Source of the DNA: Pseudomonadota bacterium
Lineage (GTDB): Bacteria > Myxococcota > Myxococcia > Myxococcales > Myxococcaceae
Length of the DNA stretch: 8,265 nucleotides
NCBI GenBank assembly: GCA_023423535.1
Contig: JAFAFL010000129.1
Span: 1 to 8,265, forward strand
Reading direction: 5' to 3'
Both the position numbers and the translations under genes were made by a program. Shown in pieces: positions 1 through 6,242 of the stretch. Position 1 is the stretch's first letter; every line of letters starts with the position of its first letter. Under the pieces are notes generated by a model that was not told where the DNA came from, made no database searches, and worked only from the letters and a program-made list of their open reading frames with translations.

Positions 1-552
1 GTGCTCGCCGCTCGACTCGACCGGACTCAGCGCGAGCTCAGCGCCACTGCGGCGCGACTCGCCGACGAGACCGCGATCGCCACCCGCGATCCACTCACCG
101 GGCTGCCCAACCGGGAGGGTCTCGAACGGTGGCTCGGCGGCGTCGACACCGACGGGCTCGCCATGCCGCCACTGGGTGTCATCCTGATCGACCTCGACGG
201 GTTCAAGCAGATCAACGACACCCTCGGCCATCTCGCGGGCGACGAACTGCTCCGCGACATCGCGGCTGCCCTCCTGACCAGCACCCGGCCAGGTGACCTG
301 GTCGCCCGCTGGGGCGGCGACGAGTTCATCGTCCTCTGCCCTCACGCCGCCGATGATGACCTCCACGCGATCGCACGACGTCTCCTCGACGCCGTCGCCG
401 GGGTCGACGTCGACGGAGCCCACGTCACCGCGTCCGCAGGCATCCAGATCTGCACGCAGCGACCCCTGCCCCTCGACCAGGTCGACAGGGCCCTCTACAG
501 CGCCAAACTCGCGGGCGGCGGGCGCCCGGTCCTCGCTCCATCCGCGCAGTGA
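1..552 (+). CDS. Diguanylate cyclase, GGDEF domain (5' end outside window)
   Basis: Carries a complete GGDEF domain, which makes the second messenger c-di-GMP from two GTP. Numbering from the first in-window codon, a short helical stretch (about 1-28) that could be a signalling coiled coil leads into DPLTGLPNR (30-38). The Mg/GTP region LIDLDGFKQIND follows (62-73), then the active-site GGDEF (105-109). RPGD at 96-99 lies five residues before GGDEF, so the RxxD product-inhibition site is intact. The domain ends with ALYSAKLAGGGR (164-175). The first codon in the window is GTG, but a cyclase normally has a sensory or membrane region in front, so I treat the gene as 5'-partial. Its TGA overlaps a GTG at 549 and lies 86 bases before the preferred start of the next cyclase gene, suggesting one transcript. 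Catalytic activity is inferred from intact motifs; the input signal is unknown. Confidence 0.9.
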   Translation: MLAARLDRTQRELSATAARLADETAIATRDPLTGLPNREGLERWLGGVDTDGLAMPPLGVILIDLDGFKQINDTLGHLAGDELLRDIAAALLTSTRPGDLVARWGGDEFIVLCPHAADDDLHAIARRLLDAVAGVDVDGAHVTASAGIQICTQRPLPLDQVDRALYSAKLAGGGRPVLAPSAQ

Positions 553-629
553 GCGCCGCCCCTACGGCAGCACCCGAGACGATGTCGAGACGCCCGAGAA
601 AGCTTTACACCGCACGTTCACGGGTCGAT

Positions 630-634
630 GGAGG
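630..634 (+). promoter_or_regulatory. Shine-Dalgarno deciding the start of the second cyclase
   Basis: GGAGG lies four bases before the ATG at 639. The alternative GTG at 549 overlaps the preceding stop (GTGA) and would add 30 low-complexity residues, but it has no comparable ribosome binding site. The ATG at 639 is therefore preferred, though translational coupling from 549 is not excluded. Confidence 0.6.
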
Positions 635-638
635 ACCT

Positions 639-2087
639 ATGCGACTCCGATCGGTCGACGCGCACGAGTCTCGGCGATTGGCGTCGTTCGCCGTGTACGC
701 CGCCGGCCCGGTGGCGGTCGTCGCAGTGTGGTGGCTCCACGGGAAGGGACTCATCGCGTCGACGCCGATGTGGGTCCTTGCTGCCATCATCCTGGGCACC
801 GGCGTCGCCAACCTCGCCACGAGCATCTGGCTGGACCGTCGACCGCAGTCGACCCTGCGCCTCCAGGTCCGCATCGCCCTCTCGGTCCTGTGCACCGCCA
901 CGGTCATCTACGCCGCCGGCTGGGGTTCCGTGCTGCTGATCGCCTACGCCCTCGGATCAGCAGAGCTGCTTCGAACCGTGGGCGGCCGGACCGTGCGTCC
1001 CAACATGGTCTGGAACTGGGTGGCGATCCTGGCGGGCGAGATCGCGGTGGCGGTCGGCATCGCTCCCACGATGATCGACCCTGGCCTCGGTCACACCATC
1101 GCACTCGTCGGCGGGTTGTGCCTCATGATCGTCACCGACGTGCTCGGCCGCGCCGCGCAGGCCACCGAAGCCGCGCAGGCCCAGGTCCGCGAACGCGGTG
1201 CCCGCTTCGAAGCGCTGGTGGAGCGTGCCGCCGACATCATCGGGGTGATCTCGACGGACGGCAGCGTCGTATCGGTCAGCCCCGCCGCTCGACAGATGTT
1301 GGGCTACTCACCCGACGAGGTGGTCGGGCAGCCCATCTCCAGATACCTCCATCCGGACCAGGTCGATGCGCTCGACGACCTGCTCGACGACGTCGTCACC
1401 CGACGTGGCCACAGCGTCCAGATCGAGATCCGACTCCTGCACCGCGACGGCAGCGATCGCATCGTCGTCGCAAGCCTCACCAGCCCGTCCGAGGACTGGG
1501 GCGACCAGATCGTCGTCAACCTCCACGACGTGACGACCCAGCGGGAGCTCGAGGGACAGCTCCGCCACGACGCACGACACGATCCGCTGACGGGCCTGCT
1601 CAACCGACACGCGTTCTCGGAGGCGTCCGAACGGCTCTCCGCGCGAGCCGCTCGCCACGGATGGACCGTGGGCATGCTGTTCATCGACCTCGACGGCTTC
1701 AAGGGGATCAACGACGCGTTCGGACACGAGACCGGCGACCGGGTACTCATCGAGACTGCCGAACGCCTCACCGCCGCCGTTCGCCAGGACGAGACGCTCG
1801 CCCGCCTGGGCGGCGACGAGTTCGCCGTGCTGCTGGCGACGGCCGACGACCACGAGGCGGCGATCAGGTCGGCCGAGCGGATCCAGGAGGCCATCGCAGC
1901 GCCCATCCCCGGCCTCCCCGCCGACGTTCGCGTCGGCGCCAGCATCGGAATCGCCCTCCGGTCCGATGACGGCATCGAGATGACGACCCTCATGCGACAC
2001 GCAGACGATGCGATGTACCGAGCGAAGAGGAACGGCAAAGCCCGCTGGGAGCTGAGCGCCGGCACCGCCGACGACCGGGCGAGGTAG
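639..2087 (+). CDS. Membrane-anchored PAS-GGDEF diguanylate cyclase
   Basis: A 482-residue signalling protein. The N-terminal 170 residues hold about five or six hydrophobic segments (roughly 15-33, 43-65, 76-92, 95-112, 124-142, 153-168), an unrecognised membrane sensor module. A linker rich in Ala, Gln and Arg (170-190) follows. Next is a PAS domain (about 190-300) beginning FEALVERAADIIGVIS and containing MLGYSPDEVVGQP (220-232); it ends at the usual HDVTTQRELE linker. The GGDEF domain starts at HDPLTGLLNR (314-323), has FIDLDGFKGINDAFGHETGD (348-367) and the active site GGDEF (391-395), so c-di-GMP synthesis is expected. The inhibitory-site position reads RQDE (382-385) instead of RxxD, so feedback inhibition may be weakened. 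There is no EAL domain. It follows another cyclase gene on the same strand and probably shares its transcript. PAS ligand unknown. Confidence 0.92.
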   Translation: MRLRSVDAHESRRLASFAVYAAGPVAVVAVWWLHGKGLIASTPMWVLAAIILGTGVANLATSIWLDRRPQSTLRLQVRIALSVLCTATVIYAAGWGSVLLIAYALGSAELLRTVGGRTVRPNMVWNWVAILAGEIAVAVGIAPTMIDPGLGHTIALVGGLCLMIVTDVLGRAAQATEAAQAQVRERGARFEALVERAADIIGVISTDGSVVSVSPAARQMLGYSPDEVVGQPISRYLHPDQVDALDDLLDDVVTRRGHSVQIEIRLLHRDGSDRIVVASLTSPSEDWGDQIVVNLHDVTTQRELEGQLRHDARHDPLTGLLNRHAFSEASERLSARAARHGWTVGMLFIDLDGFKGINDAFGHETGDRVLIETAERLTAAVRQDETLARLGGDEFAVLLATADDHEAAIRSAERIQEAIAAPIPGLPADVRVGASIGIALRSDDGIEMTTLMRHADDAMYRAKRNGKARWELSAGTADDRAR

Positions 2088-2191
2088 CCCCACCGTTCTC
2101 GCCCTGCGCCCTGGACCGCACATCTCGTGCCGCACCGATCACCCTCGGCAACACCCGTTCGGTGTCGAGTCGCGCACGACGCGTTCGATCG

Positions 2192-2250
2192 TGCCCGGGG
2201 AGAGATTCGAACTCTCACGGAGCGTGAGCTCCCGAGGGGTTTAAGCCTTC
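2192..2250 (-). pseudogene. 3' half of tRNA-Leu(UAA); candidate attachment site
   Basis: Read on the minus strand, the segment contains the anticodon loop CTTAAAC (2245-2239; anticodon TAA with T33), an anticodon stem with one A-C mismatch (GAAGG/CCCTC), and a long class II variable arm with stem GGAG/CTCC (2232-2229/2222-2219). Then come a perfect T arm GAGAG-TTCGAAT-CTCTC (2216-2200), the acceptor 3' strand CCCGGGC (2199-2193) and discriminator A (2192). CCA is not encoded. A matching 5' acceptor GCCCGGG and a D arm are absent in the bases where they should lie (about 2251-2280), so this is not a whole tRNA. A 3' tRNA half ending near the anticodon loop is what tyrosine-recombinase elements leave at their tRNA-distal end. 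The stem mismatch would mark where tRNA identity stops. The tRNA identity is read directly; the integration role is inference. Confidence 0.72.
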
Positions 2251-2260
2251 GGCTCACGAT

Positions 2261-2273
2261 GACACCTGGTGTC
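2261..2273. repeat. Perfect 13-base palindrome GACACC-T-GGTGTC
   Basis: Two 6-base arms around a single central T, ten bases beyond the tRNA fragment. It could be an operator or a recombination accessory site, or chance in GC-rich DNA. No binding protein can be named from the sequence. Confidence 0.45.
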
Positions 2274-2341
2274 GGCAAGGCCGAGTCGGTGCTGCGACGT
2301 AGGCCTTTCCGCACCTCGACCTCGGCGTTCGTGATATCCCG

Positions 2342-2392
2342 TTCGGCTGAGTTCGAGCGGTTCCGGCTAGTTCGCGACTACTTCCGCGACTA
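2342..2392 (+). repeat. Short direct repeats near the tRNA fragment
   Basis: Two imperfect 16-base copies occur at 2342-2357 (TTCGGCTGAGTTCGAG) and 2361-2376 (TTCCGGCTAGTTCGCG). CGCGACTA is repeated exactly at 2373-2380 and 2385-2392, a 12-base period. Clustered short direct repeats beside an att core can be integrase arm-type sites, but that role is a guess here. Confidence 0.35.
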
Positions 2393-2638
2393 TTCACCGA
2401 CGCCAGATAGCCGACCACCGACCTCGTGGCGGACCCTCCGCGTCCCCCTGACGCCCGACGAACGCGGACGGTCACTCGCCCAGCCAGCGCCCAGCATCAT
2501 CGGCGGTAGCGTGCTGTTCGCCGGTGGAGCCATCGTGTTCGCAGCCTGCGACCGGGTCCGGCTGCGAGCCCGTCCGCAGCTTGTGTACTCGGTCCCCCGT
2601 CTCGAGTCCGGTCCTACGACCCGTCGAGTTGACCGACC

Positions 2639-2644
2639 AGGAGG
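2639..2644 (+). promoter_or_regulatory. Shine-Dalgarno of the methyltransferase gene
   Basis: AGGAGG, seven bases before the ATG at 2652. This strong site fixes the methyltransferase start and argues against any start further upstream in the same open frame. Confidence 0.8.
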
Positions 2645-2651
2645 CATCGAG

Positions 2652-3281
2652 ATGAGTGAGCAACCGAGGGCACAGGTCGCCACCAGCAAGTGGGTCGAGC
2701 TCACCCGAGCGAACCCGGCGCACTCCAGCTGGTACATCGAGCGCTTCCGGTCCATGGCCGCTGCCGGCGACGACCTCGACGGGGAGGCCCGGATGATCGA
2801 CGCCATGGCAGCCCGGCAGTCCCGGGTCCTGGACGCTGGCTGCGGCCCCGGCCGAGTCGGCGGCGCATTGGCCGAGCGAGGCCATTCGGTGGTCGGCGTC
2901 GACGTCGACCCGGAGCTCATATCCGCTGCCGAGGAGGATCATCCGGGCCCGCGATGGGTGGTTGCCGACCTGGCGGTCATGGACCTGCCAGCACTCGGCA
3001 TCGACGAAGGGTTCGATCTCGTGGTCTGCGCAGGCAACGTGATGACGTTCCTCGCCCCGAGCACGCGCGTGACCGTCCTCGAACGGTTCCGAACACACCT
3101 CCGCGCCGGGGGCCGCATCGTCGTCGGGTTCGGTGCGGGCCGCGACTACGAGTTCGACGAGTTCACTTCCGATGTCGAACAGGCCGGTCTGGTCATCGAC
3201 GTTCGATTGGCGAGTTGGGATCTGCGCCCCTTCCGCGGGTCGTCCGACTTCATCGTCGCGGTGCTGGCCGTTGCCAGCTGA
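2652..3281 (+). CDS. Class I SAM-dependent methyltransferase
   Basis: A 209-residue protein of normal length for a stand-alone class I methyltransferase, which transfers a methyl group from S-adenosylmethionine. After an N-terminal segment with NPAHSSWYIERFR (21-33), the SAM-binding motif I reads VLDAGCGPGRVGG (59-71). Strand two ends in GVDVD (82-86), where an acidic residue would hold the ribose hydroxyls. FDLVVCAGNVMTFL (121-134) is motif IV-like. GGRIVVGFG (153-161) corresponds to the next core strand. The start is set by AGGAGG seven bases upstream. The overall arrangement resembles an actinobacterial family of small methyltransferases whose substrate I do not know. It stands alone on the + strand, just right of the tRNA fragment, and converges with the gene ending at 3369. 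No link to nitrite metabolism is visible. Confidence 0.9.
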   Translation: MSEQPRAQVATSKWVELTRANPAHSSWYIERFRSMAAAGDDLDGEARMIDAMAARQSRVLDAGCGPGRVGGALAERGHSVVGVDVDPELISAAEEDHPGPRWVVADLAVMDLPALGIDEGFDLVVCAGNVMTFLAPSTRVTVLERFRTHLRAGGRIVVGFGAGRDYEFDEFTSDVEQAGLVIDVRLASWDLRPFRGSSDFIVAVLAVAS

Positions 3282-3368
3282 GCACGGACGGGCCGACGAC
3301 ACGCGCGCCGCCGACCCTCCCTGACGCCGATGGACGCGGCGACGCCCTGCGCCAGTAGTCCGAGGGTG

Positions 3369-3851
3369 TCAGGAGTACCCGTCACCCCACCAGGGCACGC
3401 TCCGCTCTCGACGTTCGATGGCGAGGTGGATTCCCTCGATGAGGTTCGCGCCGGTCACCGGTGTCGTGATCACCGTGGCCCGTCTGGGCCCGATGATCGC
3501 GTCGCCGTCGTCGCGCTCAAAGCGATCGCGTTGCGGACATGTCAGCTCGACGACGGTGGCCGGGGGTCGTCGCTCGTCGAGCACCGCCGACAACACCTCC
3601 GAAGAAGTCGGGTCTCCGGCAGCGAGCATGTTGACCACGACGTCCGCACCGCTCACGAGGGCACACGCGCCGTGGTCCAACAGATCGCAACCTCCCCTGT
3701 CGCCCGGACCCTCGCAGGTACGAACAGCGAACCCGTGGCGTTCCACCACCCGAGCGATGATCGAGGGCGACGAGCTGGCAGCGCACTCGATCAGCACTCG
3801 CACCCCCGAGCGATCCGGATCCCATGGTCGATGGTCGATGTCGTCGCGCAT
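3369..3851 (-). CDS. Conserved-looking protein, degenerate receiver-like fold
   Basis: A 160-residue protein I cannot name. Strand GVRVLIECAASSSPS (16-30), helix IIARVVERHGFAV (31-43), a Cys-containing loop (TCEGP at 45-49, C55, C63) and strand SGADVVVNMLA (67-77) give an alternating alpha/beta pattern like a response-regulator receiver. However, the acidic pair expected after strand one and the phosphoacceptor Asp after strand three are missing (N74 there). Five cysteines (23, 46, 55, 63, 105) make metal binding or redox chemistry possible. The C-terminus ends with VPWWGDGY. ATG at 3851 is chosen because GAGAGGG lies just upstream; a GTG at 3926 would add 25 charged residues without a ribosome binding site. 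It is transcribed divergently from nirK and shares its intergenic region, so co-regulation is plausible. The domain reading is tentative. Confidence 0.72.
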   Translation of the reverse strand: MRDDIDHRPWDPDRSGVRVLIECAASSSPSIIARVVERHGFAVRTCEGPGDRGGCDLLDHGACALVSGADVVVNMLAAGDPTSSEVLSAVLDERRPPATVVELTCPQRDRFERDDGDAIIGPRRATVITTPVTGANLIEGIHLAIERRERSVPWWGDGYS

Positions 3852-3921
3852 GGGACCCTCTCGGTCCGGACTCTCTGGTTCCACTCTGGACCTACCGGTG
3901 AAGGAGCGCACCGAGACGTCG

Positions 3922-3945
3922 GTCACAGTGCCACTGGCGTGTGAC
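3922..3945. promoter_or_regulatory. Candidate operator: nested inverted repeats
   Basis: The outer arms GTCACA (3922-3927) and TGTGAC (3940-3945) enclose the perfect palindrome CAGTG-C-CACTG (3926-3936). The arm order is the reverse of the CRP consensus (TGTGA-N6-TCACA), so this is not a CRP site. About 80 bases before the nirK start, it is the best-looking regulator site in the region. The winged-helix regulator encoded after nirK is the obvious candidate binder, by inference only. Confidence 0.42.
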
Positions 3946-3992
3946 GAAGTGCCCTGTCCGGTCGCCGGAGCGACACGAATACTTCTGTTGAA

Positions 3993-4009
3993 GAGCCGAC
4001 AAAAGGCTC
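3993..4009 (+). promoter_or_regulatory. Hairpin abutting the nirK ribosome binding site
   Basis: GAGCC-GACAAAA-GGCTC forms a 5-base-pair stem with a 7-base A-rich loop ending two bases before AGGAGGT (4011-4017). In mRNA it could affect ribosome access or stability; as DNA it could be a protein-binding inverted repeat. The AGGAGGT lies seven bases before ATG 4025 and decides that start over the in-frame GTG at 4016. Confidence 0.4.
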
Positions 4010-4024
4010 GAGGAGGTGGTCAGG

Positions 4025-5443
4025 ATGCCGACACGGGGAACGCCCGATCGAGCACTCAGCGGATCCGACTTCTTGATGATGGTCGGCGTCGGAGCGCTCG
4101 CCGTCATCGCACTGGTGGTCTCGACCGTCTCGTTCGGCTTCGCAGTCCTCGGCACCGAGTCCGACGCTGCGGCCGGGACGGGCGGGAGCGGCGGCACCAC
4201 CACCGTGGACGTGATGCTGATGGAGTTCTCCGTCACGCCGGCGGTGATCGAGGTGCCGGCCGGCGACACGCTGGTGCTGAACGTGACCAACGACGGCGCG
4301 ATGGTCCACGACCTGAAGCTGGACGGGGAGAAGGGCACTGCGATGCTCGACCCGGGCGAGTCCGAGACGATCGACCTGGGTGTGATGGAGGCTGGCGGAG
4401 AGATCTGGTGCACGGTGCCGGGGCACAAGGAGTCCGGCATGACCGCGACCATCGAGGTCTCCGGCGGCGCACCGGACGACGTCGAGGCGGCGGTCGCGGC
4501 GTCGGCATCGGAGGGAGATGTCGACACCGACGGCGGCTTCGCCACGATCGACCCGAAGGCCGAGCCCGACACCGACTGGGTGCCCTTCGACCCGACCCTC
4601 GCACCCGCCCCAGGCGGCACGGAGCACAAGGTCACGCTGCGTGCGACGGAGACCGAGCTCGAGGTCGCACCCGGTGTGACCCAGATGATGTGGACCTTCG
4701 AGGACCAGGTCCCCGGCCCGATCCTGCGCGGCAAGGTCGGCGACCTGTTCACCGTCACGCTGGTCAACGAGGGCGAGATCGGCCACTCGATCGACTTCCA
4801 CGCCAGCAAGGTGGCCTGGGACGACGAGATGCGCACCATCGCCTCGGGCGAGGAGCTCGTCTACCAGTTCCGCGCCGAGCACGCCGGCGCCTTCATGTAC
4901 CACTGCGGCACATCGCCCGCGCTGCACCACATCGGTAACGGCATGTACGGCGCGATCATCATCGATCCACCGGAGCTGGCGCCGGTCGCCAAGGAGTTCG
5001 TGATGGTCCAGTCCGAGCTCTACCTCGGCCCGCAGGGCAAGGAGGGCGACCTCACCAAGATGCAGGACGAGGACTTCGATGCCGTGGTGTTCAACGGCTA
5101 CTGGAACCAGTACGCCTTCGCCCCGATCGACGTCGAGGCGAACGAGCGGATCCGGGTCTGGGTCATCGACGACGGACCGAGCGAGAACTCGGCGTTCCAC
5201 ATCGTCGGCACCATCTTCGACACCGTCTGGAAGGAGGGCTCGTACCTCCTGCAGCCGGATGGCCGCCAAGGCGGCTCTCAGGTGCTGGACCTGCAGCCGG
5301 CACAGGGCGGGTTCGTCGAGTTCACCCTCGCCGAGGACGGCTTCTACCCGATGGTCACCCACAAGTTCTCCAACGTCGGCAAGGGCGCTCTTGGCATGTT
5401 CCGAGCGGGCGACGTCGAGATGCCCGAGGCCGCAGGACACTGA
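4025..5443 (+). CDS. nirK: Copper nitrite reductase with N-terminal cupredoxin domain
   Basis: Reduces nitrite to nitric oxide outside the cytoplasmic membrane. The 472 residues begin with a short basic N-terminus and one hydrophobic segment (about 17-43) without a clear cleavage site, likely an uncleaved anchor. A Gly/Thr linker follows. An extra cupredoxin domain (about 60-147) has type 1 copper ligands H95, C129, H134 and M139 (VHD; WCTVPGHKESGM). A second linker (148-198) precedes a two-domain NirK core. There the type 1 ligands are H254, C294, H302 and M307, the type 2 ligands H259, H293 and H446, and the catalytic pair D257 (HSIDFH) and H392 (FHIVG). All copper and catalytic residues are present. 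The C-to-H type 1 loop is one residue shorter than in the Achromobacter-type enzyme, and the residue matching its Ile257 is Val394. Ordinary NirK has about 340-380 residues; the fused cupredoxin probably feeds electrons to the core. It is first in a same-strand series with the regulator, ferredoxin and RIC genes. Confidence 0.93.
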   Translation: MPTRGTPDRALSGSDFLMMVGVGALAVIALVVSTVSFGFAVLGTESDAAAGTGGSGGTTTVDVMLMEFSVTPAVIEVPAGDTLVLNVTNDGAMVHDLKLDGEKGTAMLDPGESETIDLGVMEAGGEIWCTVPGHKESGMTATIEVSGGAPDDVEAAVAASASEGDVDTDGGFATIDPKAEPDTDWVPFDPTLAPAPGGTEHKVTLRATETELEVAPGVTQMMWTFEDQVPGPILRGKVGDLFTVTLVNEGEIGHSIDFHASKVAWDDEMRTIASGEELVYQFRAEHAGAFMYHCGTSPALHHIGNGMYGAIIIDPPELAPVAKEFVMVQSELYLGPQGKEGDLTKMQDEDFDAVVFNGYWNQYAFAPIDVEANERIRVWVIDDGPSENSAFHIVGTIFDTVWKEGSYLLQPDGRQGGSQVLDLQPAQGGFVEFTLAEDGFYPMVTHKFSNVGKGALGMFRAGDVEMPEAAGH

Positions 5444-5466
5444 GACGACCGGCACGAAGGGTCATC

Positions 5467-6192
5467 GTGATCGTGGGCAGGGGACGGCAAGCGGATCGGG
5501 CGGGGGACCGTCAGCGACTCCAGGCGGAGGCGCTGGCGGACCCGACCCGCTTCGCCGCGTACCAACACATCCGCCGAGCCCAACAGCCGCTGTCCGTCGC
5601 GGAGGTGACCGACGCCGTGGGCGTGCACCACACCACCGTGCGCGCCCACGTTGCGAAGCTGCGCGACGCCGGCCTGATCACCGAGTCCCGAGCAGAACCG
5701 ACGGGTCGGGGTCGCCCGAAGCTGCTGTACGCACCCGCCGGCAAGGTGGACTCGGATCGAGATCCCTACCGAGAGCTCTCCTCCATGCTGGCCCGAGTCG
5801 TGCGCGACGGCAGCACCCCCCGAGAGGTCGGCGCTGCCGCCGGCCGCGAGTCCGCGCTCGGTCGCGATCCCTCGGCAACGACGGACACCGTCGAGCTCAT
5901 CGAGGACGAAGCCCGCGGTCTCGGGTTCGACCCGGTGCGCCGGGGTGGCGCCAGGCGCCCGGAGCTGATGCTGCGCCACTGCCCGTTCGCAGAGGTGGCA
6001 TCTACCGACCCCGACAGCATCTGCGCACTGCACCTGGGCGTCGCCGAGGGCATCGCTGCGGTGCGGGGCGACGTGGAGGTGCTCGGCATGCTCGAGCACG
6101 ACCCATACAACGCCGGCTGCCGACTGCAGATGCGCCGGGTCGACCACACGGAGGCCCCGATCCAGTCCACCCTCCAGGAGGACACGAGATGA
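5467..6192 (+). CDS. Winged-helix regulator with three-Cys SufR-like C-terminus
   Basis: A 241-residue transcription regulator. The winged helix-turn-helix spans about 20-90: LADPTRFAAYQHI (23-35), recognition region VGVHHTTVRAHVAKLRDAGL (51-70) and the wing RGRPKLLY (81-88). The C-terminal half has C172 (HCPF), C186 (SICALHLG) and C218 (YNAGC), spaced like the cysteines that hold an Fe-S cluster in SufR-type regulators. I therefore infer a cluster-bearing, possibly NO-responsive regulator; no cluster can be proven from sequence. The GTG start has GAAGG six to seven bases upstream and lies 23 bases after the nirK stop, so co-transcription with nirK and autoregulation are likely. Its stop overlaps the ATG of a 17-codon ORF (ATGA). 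Alternatively it could be an ArsR-family regulator of another signal. Confidence 0.87.
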   Translation: MIVGRGRQADRAGDRQRLQAEALADPTRFAAYQHIRRAQQPLSVAEVTDAVGVHHTTVRAHVAKLRDAGLITESRAEPTGRGRPKLLYAPAGKVDSDRDPYRELSSMLARVVRDGSTPREVGAAAGRESALGRDPSATTDTVELIEDEARGLGFDPVRRGGARRPELMLRHCPFAEVASTDPDSICALHLGVAEGIAAVRGDVEVLGMLEHDPYNAGCRLQMRRVDHTEAPIQSTLQEDTR

Positions 6193-6242
6193 CGTCGACC
6201 ACGTCGACAGATCCTGCCCCGCACACCAGCGCTCCACAGTGA
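6189..6242 (+). CDS. Doubtful 17-residue ORF coupled to the regulator
   Basis: The ATG overlaps the regulator stop in an ATGA arrangement and runs 17 codons (MTSTTSTDPAPHTSAPQ) to TGA. There is no ribosome binding site beyond the regulator tail and no recognisable motif. It may be chance, a coupled small peptide, or the stub of a gene whose rest was deleted before the ferredoxin gene. Ser/Thr/Pro richness is common in disordered protein starts. Confidence 0.2.
   Translation: MTSTTSTDPAPHTSAPQ

Larger units (their letters stand above)
2088..2651. other. Gene-poor junction region
   Basis: About 560 bases separate the cyclase gene from the methyltransferase. An open frame runs through much of it into the methyltransferase, but its translation is Arg/Pro/Ser-rich, shows no domain and has no ribosome binding site at its upstream candidate starts. 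I read it as non-coding. It holds a partial tRNA-Leu on the minus strand, a 13-base palindrome and short direct repeats, all consistent with an integration junction. I see no convincing transcription terminator after the cyclase gene and no clear sigma-70 promoter for the methyltransferase. Confidence 0.6.
3852..4024. promoter_or_regulatory. Divergent nirK control region
   Basis: This 173-base region separates nirK from the divergent cysteine protein gene and should hold both promoters. It contains a nested inverted repeat (3922-3945), a CTTC-TGTT-GAAG repeat (3982-3993) and a GAGCC/GGCTC hairpin directly before the nirK Shine-Dalgarno. AATACT at 3978-3983 could be a -10 element, but there is no good -35 at the right distance, so an activator-dependent promoter is possible. 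I see no clear FNR box (TTGAT-N4-ATCAA). Confidence 0.55.

Noticed and set aside
293..1969. A 558-residue open frame on the + strand overlapping both cyclase genes
   Set aside because: Its translation is Arg/Pro/Ser-rich with no domain. It is an out-of-frame reading of two genes with intact GGDEF motifs, a common artefact in GC-rich DNA.
2192..2280. A complete tRNA-Leu gene
   Set aside because: No GCCCGGG 5' acceptor strand or D arm is found at the required distance, and the anticodon stem has a mismatch at the point where identity appears to end.
1304..2314. Long minus-strand open frames across the PAS-GGDEF gene
   Set aside because: They have no domain signal and are antisense to a gene with clear PAS and GGDEF motifs.
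2127..2651. N-terminal extension of the methyltransferase
   Set aside because: It would read through the tRNA fragment, gives low-complexity sequence and lacks a ribosome binding site. AGGAGG sits right before ATG 2652.
3852..3926. GTG start at 3926 for the divergent cysteine protein
   Set aside because: No ribosome binding site precedes it, and the extra 25 residues look unlike the rest of the protein. It would also run into the inverted-repeat control region.
3922..3945. CRP or FNR binding site
   Set aside because: The arm order is the reverse of the CRP consensus and the spacing differs. No TTGAT-N4-ATCAA is present.
3923..5455. A 510-residue open frame antisense to nirK
   Set aside because: It mirrors nirK in a complementary codon phase, has no recognisable motif and is rich in Val/Asp/His repeats typical of antisense frames. 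nirK itself has every copper ligand.
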